Assembly: GCA_963921795.1 (NCBI GenBank)
Contig: OY997661.1
Span: 42,072,466-42,136,465 of the forward strand
Reading direction: 5' to 3'
Source: Nannobrachium achirus
Taxonomy: Eukaryota; Chordata; Actinopteri; Myctophiformes; Myctophidae
Length of the DNA: 64,000 nt
Below, one piece after another: positions 1 to 10,435 of this stretch (position 1 is the stretch's first letter; every line of letters begins with the position of its first letter). The notes under the pieces are model-generated. The model saw nothing but the letters and a program-made list of their open reading frames with translations. It did not search any database and was not told the DNA's origin. The position numbers were made by a program, and so were the translations under genes.

Positions 1-119
1 ACTGTATGTGAGGGACCAGAGTTGGTCGGCAAGAGAAACGCAGTGAGAATTGTGTAGTTTTCTTAAAATGTATTTTCTTTCTTTATGGTGGTCAACATAG
101 ACAACTGCACAGCATGACA

Positions 120-580
120 ATAGAGGGTATGTGTGTGACATCACTGATGCTGGAACCCCTACTGAGTGGCAAAAAACTAATTTCTGCCATTGACAGCAAA
201 CAGAAAAGTCCTTTCTGAATAAACAAAGTTAAACTCACCAACATTGCGGCTGTGCTGAAAGCTTGAATTATCCTCTTTCTATCTGCAAAGTTTTTGTTTC
301 ATATAAAACCACCATAGGCATGTCATGAGCTACTTTTCTGTCAAGACATTCTGTGCAGGTTTTTATTTTTCCAAGTGTCAGAGTTTGGAAGCACTCGTTT
401 TCAACAACACAACATCCTGCTGCCTCCTGCATTATGTGCAATTTAGAAACAGGTGGTATGCAGGGCCGTTGAGTGATTTGCAACGAGCACTTCCAAAATC
501 CAATGCTCCATGCTGCTCAATGTTTTGCCACTCAGTCTAGATTACGGGGGCGAGTCCCAGTGGACGTGCATACCCTCTAT
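120..580. mobile_element. inverted-repeat element, ends ATAGAGGGTATG, copy 1
   Basis: Left end ATAGAGGGTATG (120-131) is matched inverted by CATACCCTCTAT (569-580). The interior shares ACTGAGTGGCAAAA and CACTCAGTCTAGAT with the copy at 9873-10414. No coding capacity. Here the CAGTCTAGAT site is uninterrupted; in the other copy it holds a hAT insertion. Confidence 0.7.
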
Positions 581-1514
581 ACCTAATCAAAATGAAACAT
601 GAGGGGAACATATATAGTGGATGATCAGACCACTCTTGACACACAGGGGGAAACCAAAAGAAAAACATTTAAACACTAGAAATCACTTCAACATAATCCA
701 TTACAACATTAACTCATATTAAACAAAGCCATTACCTACAACTGAAATATTCAAATATATCTCTTCACAATTGTAGTAAGTACTTGTAACTCATATAATA
801 ACCCCTGCCCCTCCCCATATGCACAGGGGACATGGTGCAGTCTGGTAAATATATTATTTGTAAACAACAACACCTTCTTATTCCCCTATGAGATACAATA
901 ATCCATCAGAAAGCAATAAGACAGGAGAGTGATTCAGAGTGAAAATGGAATGTTTACTATGGAGAGAGAGAATTCAAGACAGGTACAGTACAGAATAATG
1001 GTTCAATGGTTCGTGCTCTCTCTGACAAATTATGTTTTGACATGAGTTTATGTATGGTCATTTGGTCAGTCAATGGATGACGTTTCAACAGTTCATAGGA
1101 TGTTTCTTGTCCACAAGTGGGTTCCATATACGTGGCAAAGAGTTCATAGGTTCCTGAAGGGATGTCCTTCCCTGCAGTGTCTGCATGACACCAGGCTGAG
1201 CCTTATAACCCAAAACAATTCTCATTGTTTTAGTTACAGGCTCCATGGCAGCAGATAAGGCCTCATTTCTACCAGACAGAGACCTTGTGGGTACTGTACA
1301 TGACATTATAGCAGGACCCAGTCACGAGCAGTGCCTTCGGGTCAGGTGGTCAGTTGGTCATCAATATGAAATGATAAAAAGATGATATAAACCACAACAA
1401 AATACCTAACACAGTCCAATTGCCCAGCTCATCTGAAGCAGCTGGTTCTAATGCCACTAATGCCAACTTCAGTAACTGATAACTCAACAAACAACACAAC
1501 TTAAATGACTCCTG
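581..1514. other. non-coding stretch, no gene seen
   Basis: Unique-looking AT-rich DNA with a TACAGTA site at 984-990 and a TACTGTA site at 1292-1298. The short frames near 1073-1306 show no recognisable domain. Confidence 0.6.
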
Positions 1515-2050
1515 ACCAGTAAGACTCCCTAATCGGGAGATAAGCGACCGTCAGGTCACAGTATACACAAAGAGGCCTGTAAGTGGCATTGGTTCCACCT
1601 ACAAGTTTGTACGACAAACGGTTGATGAGTAAAGCCAAATAAAGTTTCGGCCAATCAGAGGAGGGGGTGGGGCAAAGTTAAAGCAATTAAGGTGAAGGAC
1701 TCTTAATCAAGTCAATTGACACCAGCCACAAGTTTGTAGGACAAACGGTTGATGAGTAAAGCCAAATAAAGTTTCGGCCAATCAGAGGAGGGGGCGGGGC
1801 AAAGTTAAACCAATTAAGGTTAAGGGCTCTTAATCAAGTCAATTGAGACCACCCACAGGTTTGTACGACAAACGGTTGATAAGTAAAGCCAAATTTCACA
1901 TGGATAGGGGCAACGATGGCGGAGATATGAGTAGGGCAAAAGTGTGACAGGACAGACAGACTGACGGACGGACGGACGGACGGACGGACGGACTGACTGA
2001 CAGACAGCCGGTGGAGGTTTTGATAGTAAATGCGACTTGACGGTCGCAAT
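1515..2050. mobile_element. dispersed repeat with GCGACCGTCAGGTC ends, copy 1; internal tandem array
   Basis: Starts with CCCTAATCGGGAGATAAGCG and GACCGTCAGGTC and ends near GACGGTCGCAATAAG (inverted). It contains about three tandem units of roughly 128 bp (1597-1880, anchor TTTGTACGACAAACGGTTGA) and a GACG tetranucleotide run at 1965-1996. Related sequence is at 35101-35639, 7886-8170 and 20410-20455. Element class not recognised. Confidence 0.6.
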
Positions 2051-3216
2051 AAGCACAGATGGCGTTGACAACAGAAACGTAATGGCAATATAAACCGTCC
2101 ATAACTTTGTCACCAAACTTGCATTAAACAGAATGTCAATTAACAGTTGAGTGTAGTCCTTTGCATGAAGTATGTAGATTTGAAAATAATAAATATAACT
2201 TAAATGAACAACTCAAACACTTATGTCCACCATTTCTTTACTCACTTTGTGGCTGCTGGTGATGGCCATCACATGTGTTGTGGCCATCACACTGTACTTA
2301 AGTACGCTTTTGAGTTGTTTGTACTTTACTTTAAGTCAGGTGACAGTAACAAGGCAAAACAGGAAACACTAGGACTACACAATAAAGATACACCAGAGTC
2401 AGTACATGACAAAGATACACTACACAATTAATGTGAAACTGGACCTTTTGCAATTATTCAGCGCTTGATAGTTCTGCTTCAATTAATGTGAGCCTTCGTG
2501 AATTGTTACAAATCCCATTCACTCTACATTTAAATGAATACATTAAATAAAACACTTGAATAATGCAAACCAGGCCTAAAATAGTCGCTAGGTGGCAGTA
2601 TTATCCCAGAGTCAATATCCCACTTCCACTCCCCCTTTGTCCATTATCTTCCATTATTACCAGTCAGGGGCATGAAAAAGGTGAGGAAACTTGGCAAGGA
2701 ATTATCAGTGTCATCTGTTCAAATCTAAACAGTCAAATAAAATAATCTAAACATCAAAATCAACGAACCATTGTAGTCACAAAAATATATTTATAATCAA
2801 TCAAAAGTTATGCCAGATCTATCAATTATAATCTTTTATAAATAAATATGTGTAATAGGTCTTCTTTTAATACCCTTACGTGCCCCATCATCATCATCAT
2901 CATCGTCATCATCATCATCATCATCATAACCTCAATAATAATAATACATATTATTATTACCCTTATAATAACATAACAAGTCAGACATTTTCAAACTGTT
3001 GCGTTTAATGGAATTGTACAACACAACACAACTGTATAAAACATTAGCTGGAAACAAAGGGGAAAATTTGGTCTTACTGTATGATAGAACGCTGTATATG
3101 TCCAAAATAAATGTATTTATCTTTCATCATTTGTTATGGATAACAATATCCAGCAGATAAAGCTTAAATAAATAATGATTTTAGAATAATATTTTATTAA
3201 ATATAGCATAAGCCAT
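2051..3216. other. non-coding stretch with an ATC microsatellite
   Basis: AT-rich DNA without a supported gene. An imperfect ATC trinucleotide array lies at about 2888-2927, followed by an ATA-rich run to 2960. Confidence 0.6.
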
Positions 3217-3603
3217 ACATGGGCAACTGGCGGCCCGGGGGCCACATGCGGCCCCAACCTTCACTTAATGCGGCCCGCAGGTTGATATTGGAGTACTGAT
3301 ATATTATTGATTTAGCTGTTACAATTCCAAACATGGAAAAAGTCATTACTTCCGACTATATCAGTTTCTTAATGACTAGTATTAATTTTCTTTTTTTTTT
3401 GTCCAAAGTATTTGTATTTAAGTTCATATACAGTAGTTAACATAAGAACATAAATGCAGTTGAAATCAAACAACAAAATAAATACATTTTTACTTTTCAG
3501 GATTCCAATTCAAAAATAGCAGATCTGCAAGCTCGTAGATCTGCTATTTTTGCTATGTATATCTGCATTGTGGCCCTCTCCATCATCGAAGTTGCCCACG
3601 CCT
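3217..3603. mobile_element. hAT/Charlie-like MITE carrying a shortened shared palindrome
   Basis: Left end CATGGGCAACTGGCGGCCC and right end AGTTGCCCACGCCTG are inverted to each other, and the GCGGCCC sub-terminal wording is typical of hAT non-autonomous elements. The target duplication is not clear. It contains the centre-deleted palindrome at 3511-3552. Confidence 0.6.
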
Positions 3604-3717
3604 GGCCTGGCCTATAGGCCATTTCTTTTAAAGACAGAATTGTAGGTTGATTTAGAGAATGACCAAATAAACCCATAGGTGGCAGCAACACACACCAAAG
3701 AGACAGAATCATAATCT

Positions 3718-3720
3718 GGA

Positions 3721-3768
<48 letters not shown>

Positions 3769-3770
3769 AA
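3718..3770. repeat. GAAA tetranucleotide microsatellite
   Basis: About thirteen perfect AAAG units. Confidence 0.97.
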
Positions 3771-3829
3771 TATGCATCCATTCTGATTGGGAAGTCTTAC
3801 CCCGGATGAAATTAAGCAATATTACAATA

Positions 3830-4133
3830 TTAAAGGAGTAGTTCATCCCCAAAATGACTTTTTTTCTATTGATTAGTCACGCCATGCATGGAGACTAGAG
3901 TTCAATAATATTTTTGGGTTTTTGTCACATTCCTAAGACAAAAATTTGATTCGAGTAAATTTACCCCCATTGATTCCGGATGGGGACTCGTTTCGAAACG
4001 GGTCCCCATCCGGAACGAATGGAGGTAAATTTATTGTTATCAAATTTATTGTTATCACATATTATTGAACGCTAGTCTCCATGGCATGACTAATCAATAG
4101 AAATGTAATTTTGGGGGTGAACTACTCCTTTAA
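3830..4133. mobile_element. palindromic MITE, ends TTAAAGGAGTAGTTCA, full length
   Basis: A near-complete 304-bp fold-back: TTAAAGGAGTAGTTCATCCC at one end and its inverse at the other, with arms converging on the GGATGGGGACTCGTTTCGAA centre. Ends are flush with TTAA. On the minus strand it carries two AATAAA hexamers (4035-4030, 4050-4045) about 840 bp downstream of the receptor stop. Confidence 0.8.
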
Positions 4134-4590
4134 GGCGTGTTTTCATTGCAGTTCCGGAACAAGAAGGTTGTGCATTATCGTGGTTATTGGCATGCCAGCC
4201 TTGCTGCAGCAACAAGCCGACAGGCGAGTTCCACAGGCAGGGCTGAAGTGGTATCAAGTGACCATGGTGCAATTGGAAATGAATTTTAAAAAAGGGAACA
4301 AAGATGTAAAGTTAATCATTTTAATTAGGAATTGTGAAGTCAAATTGTTTCACTTCTTCCGTGTGAAAGCGGAACCTGTCGAGAAAACCAGTCACTGATG
4401 TTTAGCAGGGGGTTTTCAAATAACCCCATAACTCTGAGAGTAGCCTACAAATTGTCCCCTCATTTGTACACTCTCAGTTATGTGTTTTTTTGTTTTTGTT
4501 TTTTTTTATAAAAAGTTTGAGAACCACTGTTCTAGAGTTACAGATCTGTAAGGGTCCATTTGGAACCTGAGGGTCCCTGGACCCCAATTT

Positions 4591-4851
4591 GGGGCCTTTT
4601 CCACAGGCAAAGAACCGGTTCCAGAACCAGTCCGGCACTGGTTCTGGTTCAACTTTCTTGGAACCTTGGTTCGTTCTTGCAAACCGGCGTGCGTTTCCAC
4701 CAGAAACGGATTTTGTGGTTCCCATTCGGAACCTATACTTTTACGGTTCGGAACCAACTCCGGTTCTCGGTGTTAAAGCTCACCTCTGGTTCATCCCATA
4801 GGCGGGAGAAAGAACCAGAACCGGTTCTTTGCCGGTGGAAAAGGCCCCTTT
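4591..4851. mobile_element. MITE, ends GGGGCCTTTTCCAC, next to the receptor stop codon
   Basis: GGGGCCTTTTCCACAGGCAA at the left is matched inverted by the right end, GCCGGTGGAAAAGGCCCC. It sits within a degraded hAT-like sequence (GTTTGAGAACCACTG at 4515 and TTTGAGAACCACTAGG at 4851). It ends 30 bases from the receptor stop, so the receptor 3'-UTR must run through it. Confidence 0.7.
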
Positions 4852-4881
4852 GAGAACCACTAGGGCCAGAGAGCCGTAGTT

Positions 4882-5964
4882 TCAGAAGATCGCCCCTTTT
4901 CCGTCAGAGGTCTGTGACGTAGACCTGCTATACCTGGATCCCCCCGAGAGCCTCTCGGTTTTGCGTGTCCTCTGAATAAAAAGCTTCAGTTTCTTCCGGA
5001 ATTTCTCTCCGACGAAGGCATACAACACGGGGTTGATGCAGCTGTGGAACAGGGCCAGGCTATGGGTGACGAACAGAGCCAAGTCAACCGACTTCCTCTT
5101 GGCGCAGGTGTACCGCACAGGGTCCGCCCTCATGAGCGTGTCCGTGATCACGGTCAAGTGGTACGGCGTCCAGCACAACAGGAACGCGATCACCACGGCC
5201 ACTATCACCCTCATCGCGCGGTGCTTGTGGAAGCCGCGCGTGTGCAGCAGCCGCGCGATGGTGATGCCGTAGCATGTCACCATGACGACCACCGGGACGA
5301 AGAAGCCCAGGATGTGGCGGAGCCACCGCGTCGCCAGTCTCCAGGAGGCGGCGTCGCCGACGTCAAAGTTCTCCGCGCAGATGATCTTATCTGAGGCCTT
5401 GTCTGGTTGAAAAGCGTCGTTGAAGAGCGCCGGAAGTGCCAGCACGCAACCAAACACCCACACCACAGCACAGGCCACGCGACTGCAAATCCAGTGGCGG
5501 TCCTTTCCGAACTCCGCGGCGTGCACAATGACCAGGTAGCGGTCGATGCTGATGCAAACCAGGAAGAGGATGCTGGTGTAGAAGTTTGCCTCCTTGACGA
5601 TGTTGAGGAACTTGCAAAGGAAGTCTCCAAAGACCCAGCTCTGAAGCGACGCCGTGGCCCAAAACGGCAGCGTCAGAGCCAGCAGACCGTCCGCCACCGT
5701 CAGGTGAAACAGGTACACGTCCGATGGGGTCAGAGACTGACGATTGGAGCCAATCACCAACGCCACTACTAAATTTCCTGGTATGGCTAAAAGGAAGATA
5801 CAGATGAGGACCACGAACAGGGCTACGGTTGCTACATGACCTACTCCGCTGGCCTCACAGCTTAAAGTCCTAGGGTCTGGATCGAAGGTGGTAATGTTGT
5901 AGTTGGTGTCATTTGGTCCATACAAATCAAAATCCCCATAGTCGAAGGGAAAGATGATGGACAT
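4882..5964 (-). CDS. cxcr1/2: CXC chemokine receptor, CXCR1/CXCR2 (IL-8 receptor) type, class A GPCR
   Basis: Intact 360-codon frame for a seven-helix plasma-membrane receptor; the family binds ELR+ CXC chemokines, couples to Gi and guides neutrophil migration. Seen directly: an acidic, tyrosine-containing N-terminus with two N-glycosylation sequons (N18, N23); TM1 with GN at 63-64; Cys117 at the start of TM3 and Cys196 in loop 2, the usual disulfide pair; Cys36 and Cys287, the second chemokine-receptor pair; DRY at 141-143; CWTPY at 264-268 in TM6; NPVLY at 311-315 in TM7; and a Ser/Thr-rich tail for kinase phosphorylation. The ADTLMR-like TM6/loop 3 segment (TDTLMR, 274-279) points to CXCR1/2 rather than CXCR3 or CXCR4. 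The start is the ATG two bases after a CAG acceptor, so the coding region is a single exon, as in mammalian CXCR1/2. Which of the two paralogues it is cannot be settled here. Confidence 0.95.
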   Translation of the reverse strand: MSIIFPFDYGDFDLYGPNDTNYNITTFDPDPRTLSCEASGVGHVATVALFVVLICIFLLAIPGNLVVALVIGSNRQSLTPSDVYLFHLTVADGLLALTLPFWATASLQSWVFGDFLCKFLNIVKEANFYTSILFLVCISIDRYLVIVHAAEFGKDRHWICSRVACAVVWVFGCVLALPALFNDAFQPDKASDKIICAENFDVGDAASWRLATRWLRHILGFFVPVVVMVTCYGITIARLLHTRGFHKHRAMRVIVAVVIAFLLCWTPYHLTVITDTLMRADPVRYTCAKRKSVDLALFVTHSLALFHSCINPVLYAFVGEKFRKKLKLFIQRTRKTERLSGGSRYSRSTSQTSDGKGAIF

Positions 5965-6253
5965 GGCTGGGGACAGAAGAGAGGTATACGATTATGGTTA
6001 TATGGACATAAGAAACATATCAACATATCAAATTAAAAGCCCCCCCAAAAATCATCTAATGTTCCTTTTGCCATGTGGACAAATAGACTTGGAAAAAAAA
6101 TGCCTAAGGATGTTAAGATGTTAAGTTAGCAAACATTTGAATTGCTTCTTTACTCTGGGGCAAACATTCAGACAAAATAGCAGATCTACAAGCTCCCAAC
6201 ATGACAAATTGTATTAAATATTTTGTGTAGACCTGGCGGCCCTGGGTATAACT

Positions 6254-6799
6254 TACTTTAACTACAATATCCAAAACCATTACTTTAACTACAATATCCA
6301 AAACCATTACTTTAACTACAATATCCAAAACCATTACTTTAACTACAATATCCAAAACCATTACTTTAACTACAATATCCAAAACCATTACTTTAACTAC
6401 AATATCCAAAACCATTACTTTAACTACAATATCCAAAACCATTACTTTAACTACAATATCCAAAACCATTACTTTAACTACAATATCCAAAACCATTACT
6501 TTAACTACAATATCCAAAACCATTACTTTAACTACAATATCCAAAACCATTACTTTAACCACAATATCCAAAACCATTACTTTAACTACAATATCCAAAA
6601 CCATTACTTTAACTACAATATCCAAAACCATTACTTTAACTACAATATCCAAAACCATTACTTTAACTACAATATCCAAAACCATTACTTTAACTACAAT
6701 ATCCAAAACCATTACTTTAACTACAATATCCAAAACCATTACTTTAACTACAATATCCAAAACCATTACTTTAACTACAATATCCAAAACCATTACTTT
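6254..6799. repeat. 27-bp minisatellite, about 20 near-identical units
   Basis: Unit ATTACTTTAACTACAATATC plus seven further bases, repeated with one visible variant (C for T near 6558). Because 27 is a multiple of three and the unit lacks a stop on the minus strand, it reads as MVLDIVVKV repeated 20 times. It lies inside the predicted receptor 5' intron, so it is not expected to be translated. The homogeneity suggests recent expansion. Confidence 0.97.
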
Positions 6800-7025
6800 T
6801 CAGGAAATTGGAAAAGTCACAAACTCTTGTTAATACTTTTCAATGTAGTCAGCTATTTTCATTACTTTCGGACGACAAAGTATAAAATAACAAATTGCAT
6901 TATTGTATGCAAAATTAAATATGGCGATAGATATGAGAGATGATATACTGTACTGTTTAAGTGGTTAAACACACTTAACACATTTATAGACTTGTTTAGA
7001 TTTTAATCCTATTTCATAATAGGCT

Positions 7026-7029
<4 letters not shown>

Positions 7030-7118
<89 letters not shown>
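7030..7118. repeat. TG dinucleotide microsatellite (about 44 units)
   Basis: Uninterrupted TG run inside the predicted receptor intron. Confidence 0.98.
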
Positions 7119-7119
<1 letters not shown>

Positions 7120-7409
7120 GTTCATTGTCTGAGACTGTTGTTCATTTTACAATTTACATACAATCAACTTCACTTTATCGTCACATCACAAATTTACAGA
7201 TGTAAATATAAATGAGAGGGCGAAATTCTTACACTAAAGAATTCGCTTCACACAAATTGCAGTTACCTTTAAAATTTGACAAAAAAATATCAGCGTGTAA
7301 TAACAAATCTCAAATAGCAGCATATCAAATACAGAAGCTATGATGCTTTGAATAAGTATCATTCTTGTGTTAATGTGTCAAATTTTAGAAGCTTACAAAG
7401 GTGACTAAC

Positions 7410-7462
7410 CTTTTACAGGGTAATGTTGGACTTGAGACGAGAAGAAGAGTTCACGTGAAGAG
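7410..7462 (-). other. predicted non-coding exon 1 of the chemokine receptor gene
   Basis: On the minus strand a TATAAAA box (7486-7492) is followed about 25-30 bases later by a short stretch ending in AAAAG|GTTAGT, a good splice donor. The stretch has no long frame. A non-coding leader exon before one coding exon fits the known CXCR1/2 gene layout. The transcription start is estimated from TATA spacing only. Confidence 0.5.
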
Positions 7463-7545
7463 AGATGCTGTTCAAATGGGCTGGATTTTATAGGCATCTT
7501 TACAAACATCATTGCCACAATGTAACTTCCCCATTGCAATCTCCC
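7463..7545 (-). promoter_or_regulatory. candidate receptor promoter: TATA box plus PU.1-like and C/EBP-like sites
   Basis: TATAAAA reads on the minus strand at 7486-7492. About 35-50 bp further upstream are GGGGAAGT (7524-7531), an Ets/PU.1-type site, and ATTGCAAT (7533-7540), a C/EBP half-site palindrome. PU.1 with C/EBP is the usual myeloid promoter pairing, which suits a neutrophil receptor. The motifs are seen in the sequence; their function is inferred. Confidence 0.45.
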
Positions 7546-7885
7546 TCCATCTACACATGCGTCATCAGGTTTCTCAACCAAAGGTGGCATTATCTCGTCC
7601 TGCATAATCTCCTGCCTGCTCTTCAATATTGATCATCTCAAAAGCTTGAGACATTTTATAATTTCATTTTTGTTAATTTGATTTTTTTGAATCCTTAAAT
7701 GTGGCATGCACATGTATGAGCAGATCAATATGATATTCTGCTTAAAAATATATATGATTTCAAGCTATTATCATCAAGGTAAACATTTTGAAACCAGTTT
7801 TCCCTTGATGATGAATGCATATATTGGGTCACATCTGGACCTACAGTATAATAGGCATGGGCCTAAGGTACAACAGTATACAGTA

Positions 7886-8260
7886 AGTCACATGGTAAAT
7901 GGTGCATTTACTATCAAAAGCTCCACTGGCTGTCCGTGCGTCAGTCACACGTCACACTTTTGCCCTGCTCATATCTCCGCAACCGTTGCCCCGATCCATG
8001 CCAGATTTTGCACACACACTCCTTGCCTGCCAAACTACAACCTCCAAGGACCCCCGGAGCTCCAGGGACCCCCAGGTGTAAAAAATGACCAAATGTGCAA
8101 AGATGACCAAATGACCACCCCAACGGGGCTGCTCACGGGGAATTCCCGGGGACCACCGACTCCTGGTGCTCCAGAACGGATGCAAAAGTGGTGGCGCCCC
8201 CAGTGGAGGACCCCCTGCCACTGCAGCGCACATAAAATGCCGTAACTTGGGCTAGGAGCG
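7886..8260. mobile_element. fragment of the GCGACC repeat family, reverse orientation
   Basis: TTTACTATCAAAAGCTCCAC, CATATCTCCGCAACCGTTGC and CACACACTCCTTGCCTGCCA match, inverted, parts of 35462-35620 and 1880-2040. The interior differs from those copies and is proline/glycine-rich by chance in frame; no domain is seen. Confidence 0.5.
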
Positions 8261-8293
8261 ACCGGGAGAGCCGGGGCCGGTACCTATTCGTCA

Positions 8294-8296
<3 letters not shown>

Positions 8297-8352
<56 letters not shown>
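8297..8352. repeat. TG microsatellite with adjoining repeat
   Basis: Perfect TG run directly joined to the dispersed repeat that follows. Confidence 0.97.
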
Positions 8353-8354
<2 letters not shown>

Positions 8355-8575
8355 CGCCCAGTAAATACAACCCCCGCCCCCCATACGCATTGTAGCCCAG
8401 TGCACTCCCCCCCAACATACAGGATATACACTCCCCTGCTGCCCCCCCCCCCCCCCCCAAGTGCAACATGCGAAGCCTATTTTTCTATGTATTGAAACTA
8501 CATGTTGACCACAGATATTCATGTTTCATGAGAACAAGGTCTTACTGCTCTACGTAGGTGTTGCATTGTGGTAGG
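8353..8575. repeat. microsatellite-linked dispersed repeat, copy 1
   Basis: AAGTGCAACATGCGAAGCCT and CATGTTTCATGAGAACAAGG recur at 10987-11205. Both copies follow a TG-type array and contain a long C run, so the array and repeat seem to have moved as one unit. Class unknown. Confidence 0.6.
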
Positions 8576-9209
8576 AGTAGCTTTGTGCAAAGATGATGTA
8601 TTATAAACATGCATGCAGAGACAGAGAGACAGCGTAGTGTCTCATTAAACTATAGGATCATAGAATGAGACAGTGTAGTGCAGGAGTAGGCAACCTTATA
8701 GGCACAGGTGCCAATATTGGCACAGGGGAGGGTGATCACTGGCACACTGGCAGTTGACCTTGTACCAGTGAAGTGTACTGTACAGTACCTTTACCCATGC
8801 AAACAAAAGCACCCAAGCCGCAAGGGGCGTGAACTTTGGCAACAGCCAGGTCCGATTCCACTCCTCGCAGACTGGGGAGCAGGCTTTTTAAAAGGGCATG
8901 AGCACCCGGGCCCAGGTACTCCACAAGTCCTAGGCACAAATAGAAACACAGCATTAGAAAGGCAAAGCAAACACACAGAGCCACAGAACCTAAGTGAAAC
9001 ATATTAACATCTATACTATAATTTTGCGAATGTCTGACTGAGTGAGTGAGTGAGTGAGTGTCTGTCTGTCCCAGCGTTTCTCCTCGGTGGCTCGAGCAAT
9101 TGATCTGAAATCGCATCACCATCAGCATATGAACACACCTGACATAACTGTGAAGCCCGTTTGTCACTTTCACAAATCGTATGCTGTATATTCGCATTTT
9201 TATGCTGTA

Positions 9210-9298
9210 TCTATATCTATTTAGCCTACAGTACCTTTTGTGACCACACATGTTAAGGGAGGGGCGCTGTTGTTCAGGCCATGCACAATCACACACAA

Positions 9299-9350
<52 letters not shown>

Positions 9351-9420
9351 GGGGGGGGGGGGGGAGTGTGTGTGTGTGCAGGCGGGCGGGCGGGCGGGCT
9401 GGGGGGGGGGGGGGGGGGGG
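9210..9420. repeat. CA-microsatellite-linked repeat and G-rich runs, copy 1
   Basis: AGCCTACAGTACCTTTT then CACACATGTTAAGGGAGGGG and GCTGTTGTTCAGGCCA lead into a CA array (9301-9348) and poly-G/GGCG runs. The same leader precedes the CA array at 17092-17266. Confidence 0.65.
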
Positions 9421-9872
9421 ACAGTATCTCTGTAGCCATTAAACCAGTTAAAGTTACTTTCCATCCCTCATATACTGTGTGCACAGTGCACATCCCATAA
9501 CCCACATACTGCACATCATTTTGGAGCTCATATCTTTGAACGGGTAAGGGCTAGTATAAACAAATACACATAACAATAGAACCTAAGTCAATCATATGAA
9601 CATAGACAACAATATACAATCTTCATAAGTGAAACATATGAAGCTGAAATACATAAGCAACTACGCACAGTATAGGGAACCGTCACAATACACACAATGT
9701 ACACAACTATACAGTAAATGCTGGTGGCTTTTAACTAAATATTGAGGGTTCACTCACCAGCCTGGTTTACATAAAGGAGAACAGTTGTATTCAGCTAATT
9801 TTTAACAACTAATAATAAAAGCTTCAATTACAAGTTGTGTATTTAACAGATAGTCAGTGCAGAAAGGTCAGA

Positions 9873-10414
9873 ATAGAGGGTATGCATGTGACATCATCGT
9901 ACCTGGAGGTTATGCACGAACGCCTACTGAGTGGCAAAATCAGAGTCAGTAGGAGTCATGAGGAGTTTCCCAACGAGCCCTTCCAAACTGCAATGTTTCA
10001 TCATGCTGTTTTATGTTTTGTCAGTCTAGATCAGTGGTCCTCAACCCCCAAGAGAATCATATTTTAACTACCCACCCTGACGAGCACTAAGAGTTGAGGC
10101 ATTACATTTTTTTTCACGATTTCTGCTCTAATATTTGGCCAATGTTCATTTGTCATTTTAGAAGTATTAAAAAGTTGTTAAATTGTCACTTTAGAAATGT
10201 GCAGATACCTTCTATACACTTAAACTGTATGTTGGTTTGTTTGCTGTTGAGTGAGAAAACAATGTCGCACATTAAATTAATCATTTGCCCCCCCCCCCCC
10301 AAAGAAAATAATAATAATAATAATAATAATAATTTGGAGACCCCTCTGGGGGTCCTGGCCCACAGGTTGAGAACCACTGGTCTAGATGAGTGGCATATGA
10401 TGCATACCCTCTGT
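9873..10414. mobile_element. inverted-repeat element, ends ATAGAGGGTATG, copy 2, interrupted
   Basis: ATAGAGGGTATGCATGTGAC at the left and TGCATACCCTCTGT at the right bound a copy of the element at 120-580. It is split by the hAT MITE at 10032-10379, whose 8-bp duplication GTCTAGAT falls at the site that is intact in copy 1. Confidence 0.75.
10032..10379. mobile_element. hAT MITE, ends CAGTGGTCCTCAACC, TSD GTCTAGAT
   Basis: 348 bp with inverted ends CAGTGGTCCTCAAC and GTTGAGAACCACTG and a perfect 8-bp duplication (10024-10031, 10380-10387). No coding capacity. It holds a poly-C run and an ATA array. Confidence 0.92.
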
Positions 10415-10435
10415 AGAGGAAACATGCTTCCTGTT

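Larger units (their letters stand above)
5965..7409 (-). other. 5'-UTR intron of the chemokine receptor gene (predicted)
   Basis: A textbook 3' splice site (pyrimidine tract then CAG, AG at 5967-5968) lies two bases upstream of the receptor ATG. The best upstream donor is GGTTAG with GT at 7408-7409. The interval between them holds a 27-bp minisatellite, a half copy of the shared palindrome (6174-6198) and a long TG microsatellite, and no other gene. The pairing of donor and acceptor is an inference. Confidence 0.6.

Noticed and set aside
5033..5772. Open frames opposite and across the receptor gene
   Set aside because: They are shadows of the GC-rich receptor coding exon in other frames and lack any family resemblance.
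6254..6799. A 226-residue protein of repeated MVLDIVVKV
   Set aside because: It is a 27-bp minisatellite whose unit happens to be a multiple of three without a stop. No start context or conserved domain, and it lies in a predicted intron.
6254..6799. CRISPR-like array
   Set aside because: The units are head-to-tail with no unique spacers, and the DNA is eukaryotic.
8284..8522. Cys/Val- or Thr/His-rich frames through TG/CA arrays
   Set aside because: They are translations of dinucleotide repeats; the same applies to the frames at 7033, 9250, 10846, 12286, 17115, 22835, 39856, 60020 and 62062.
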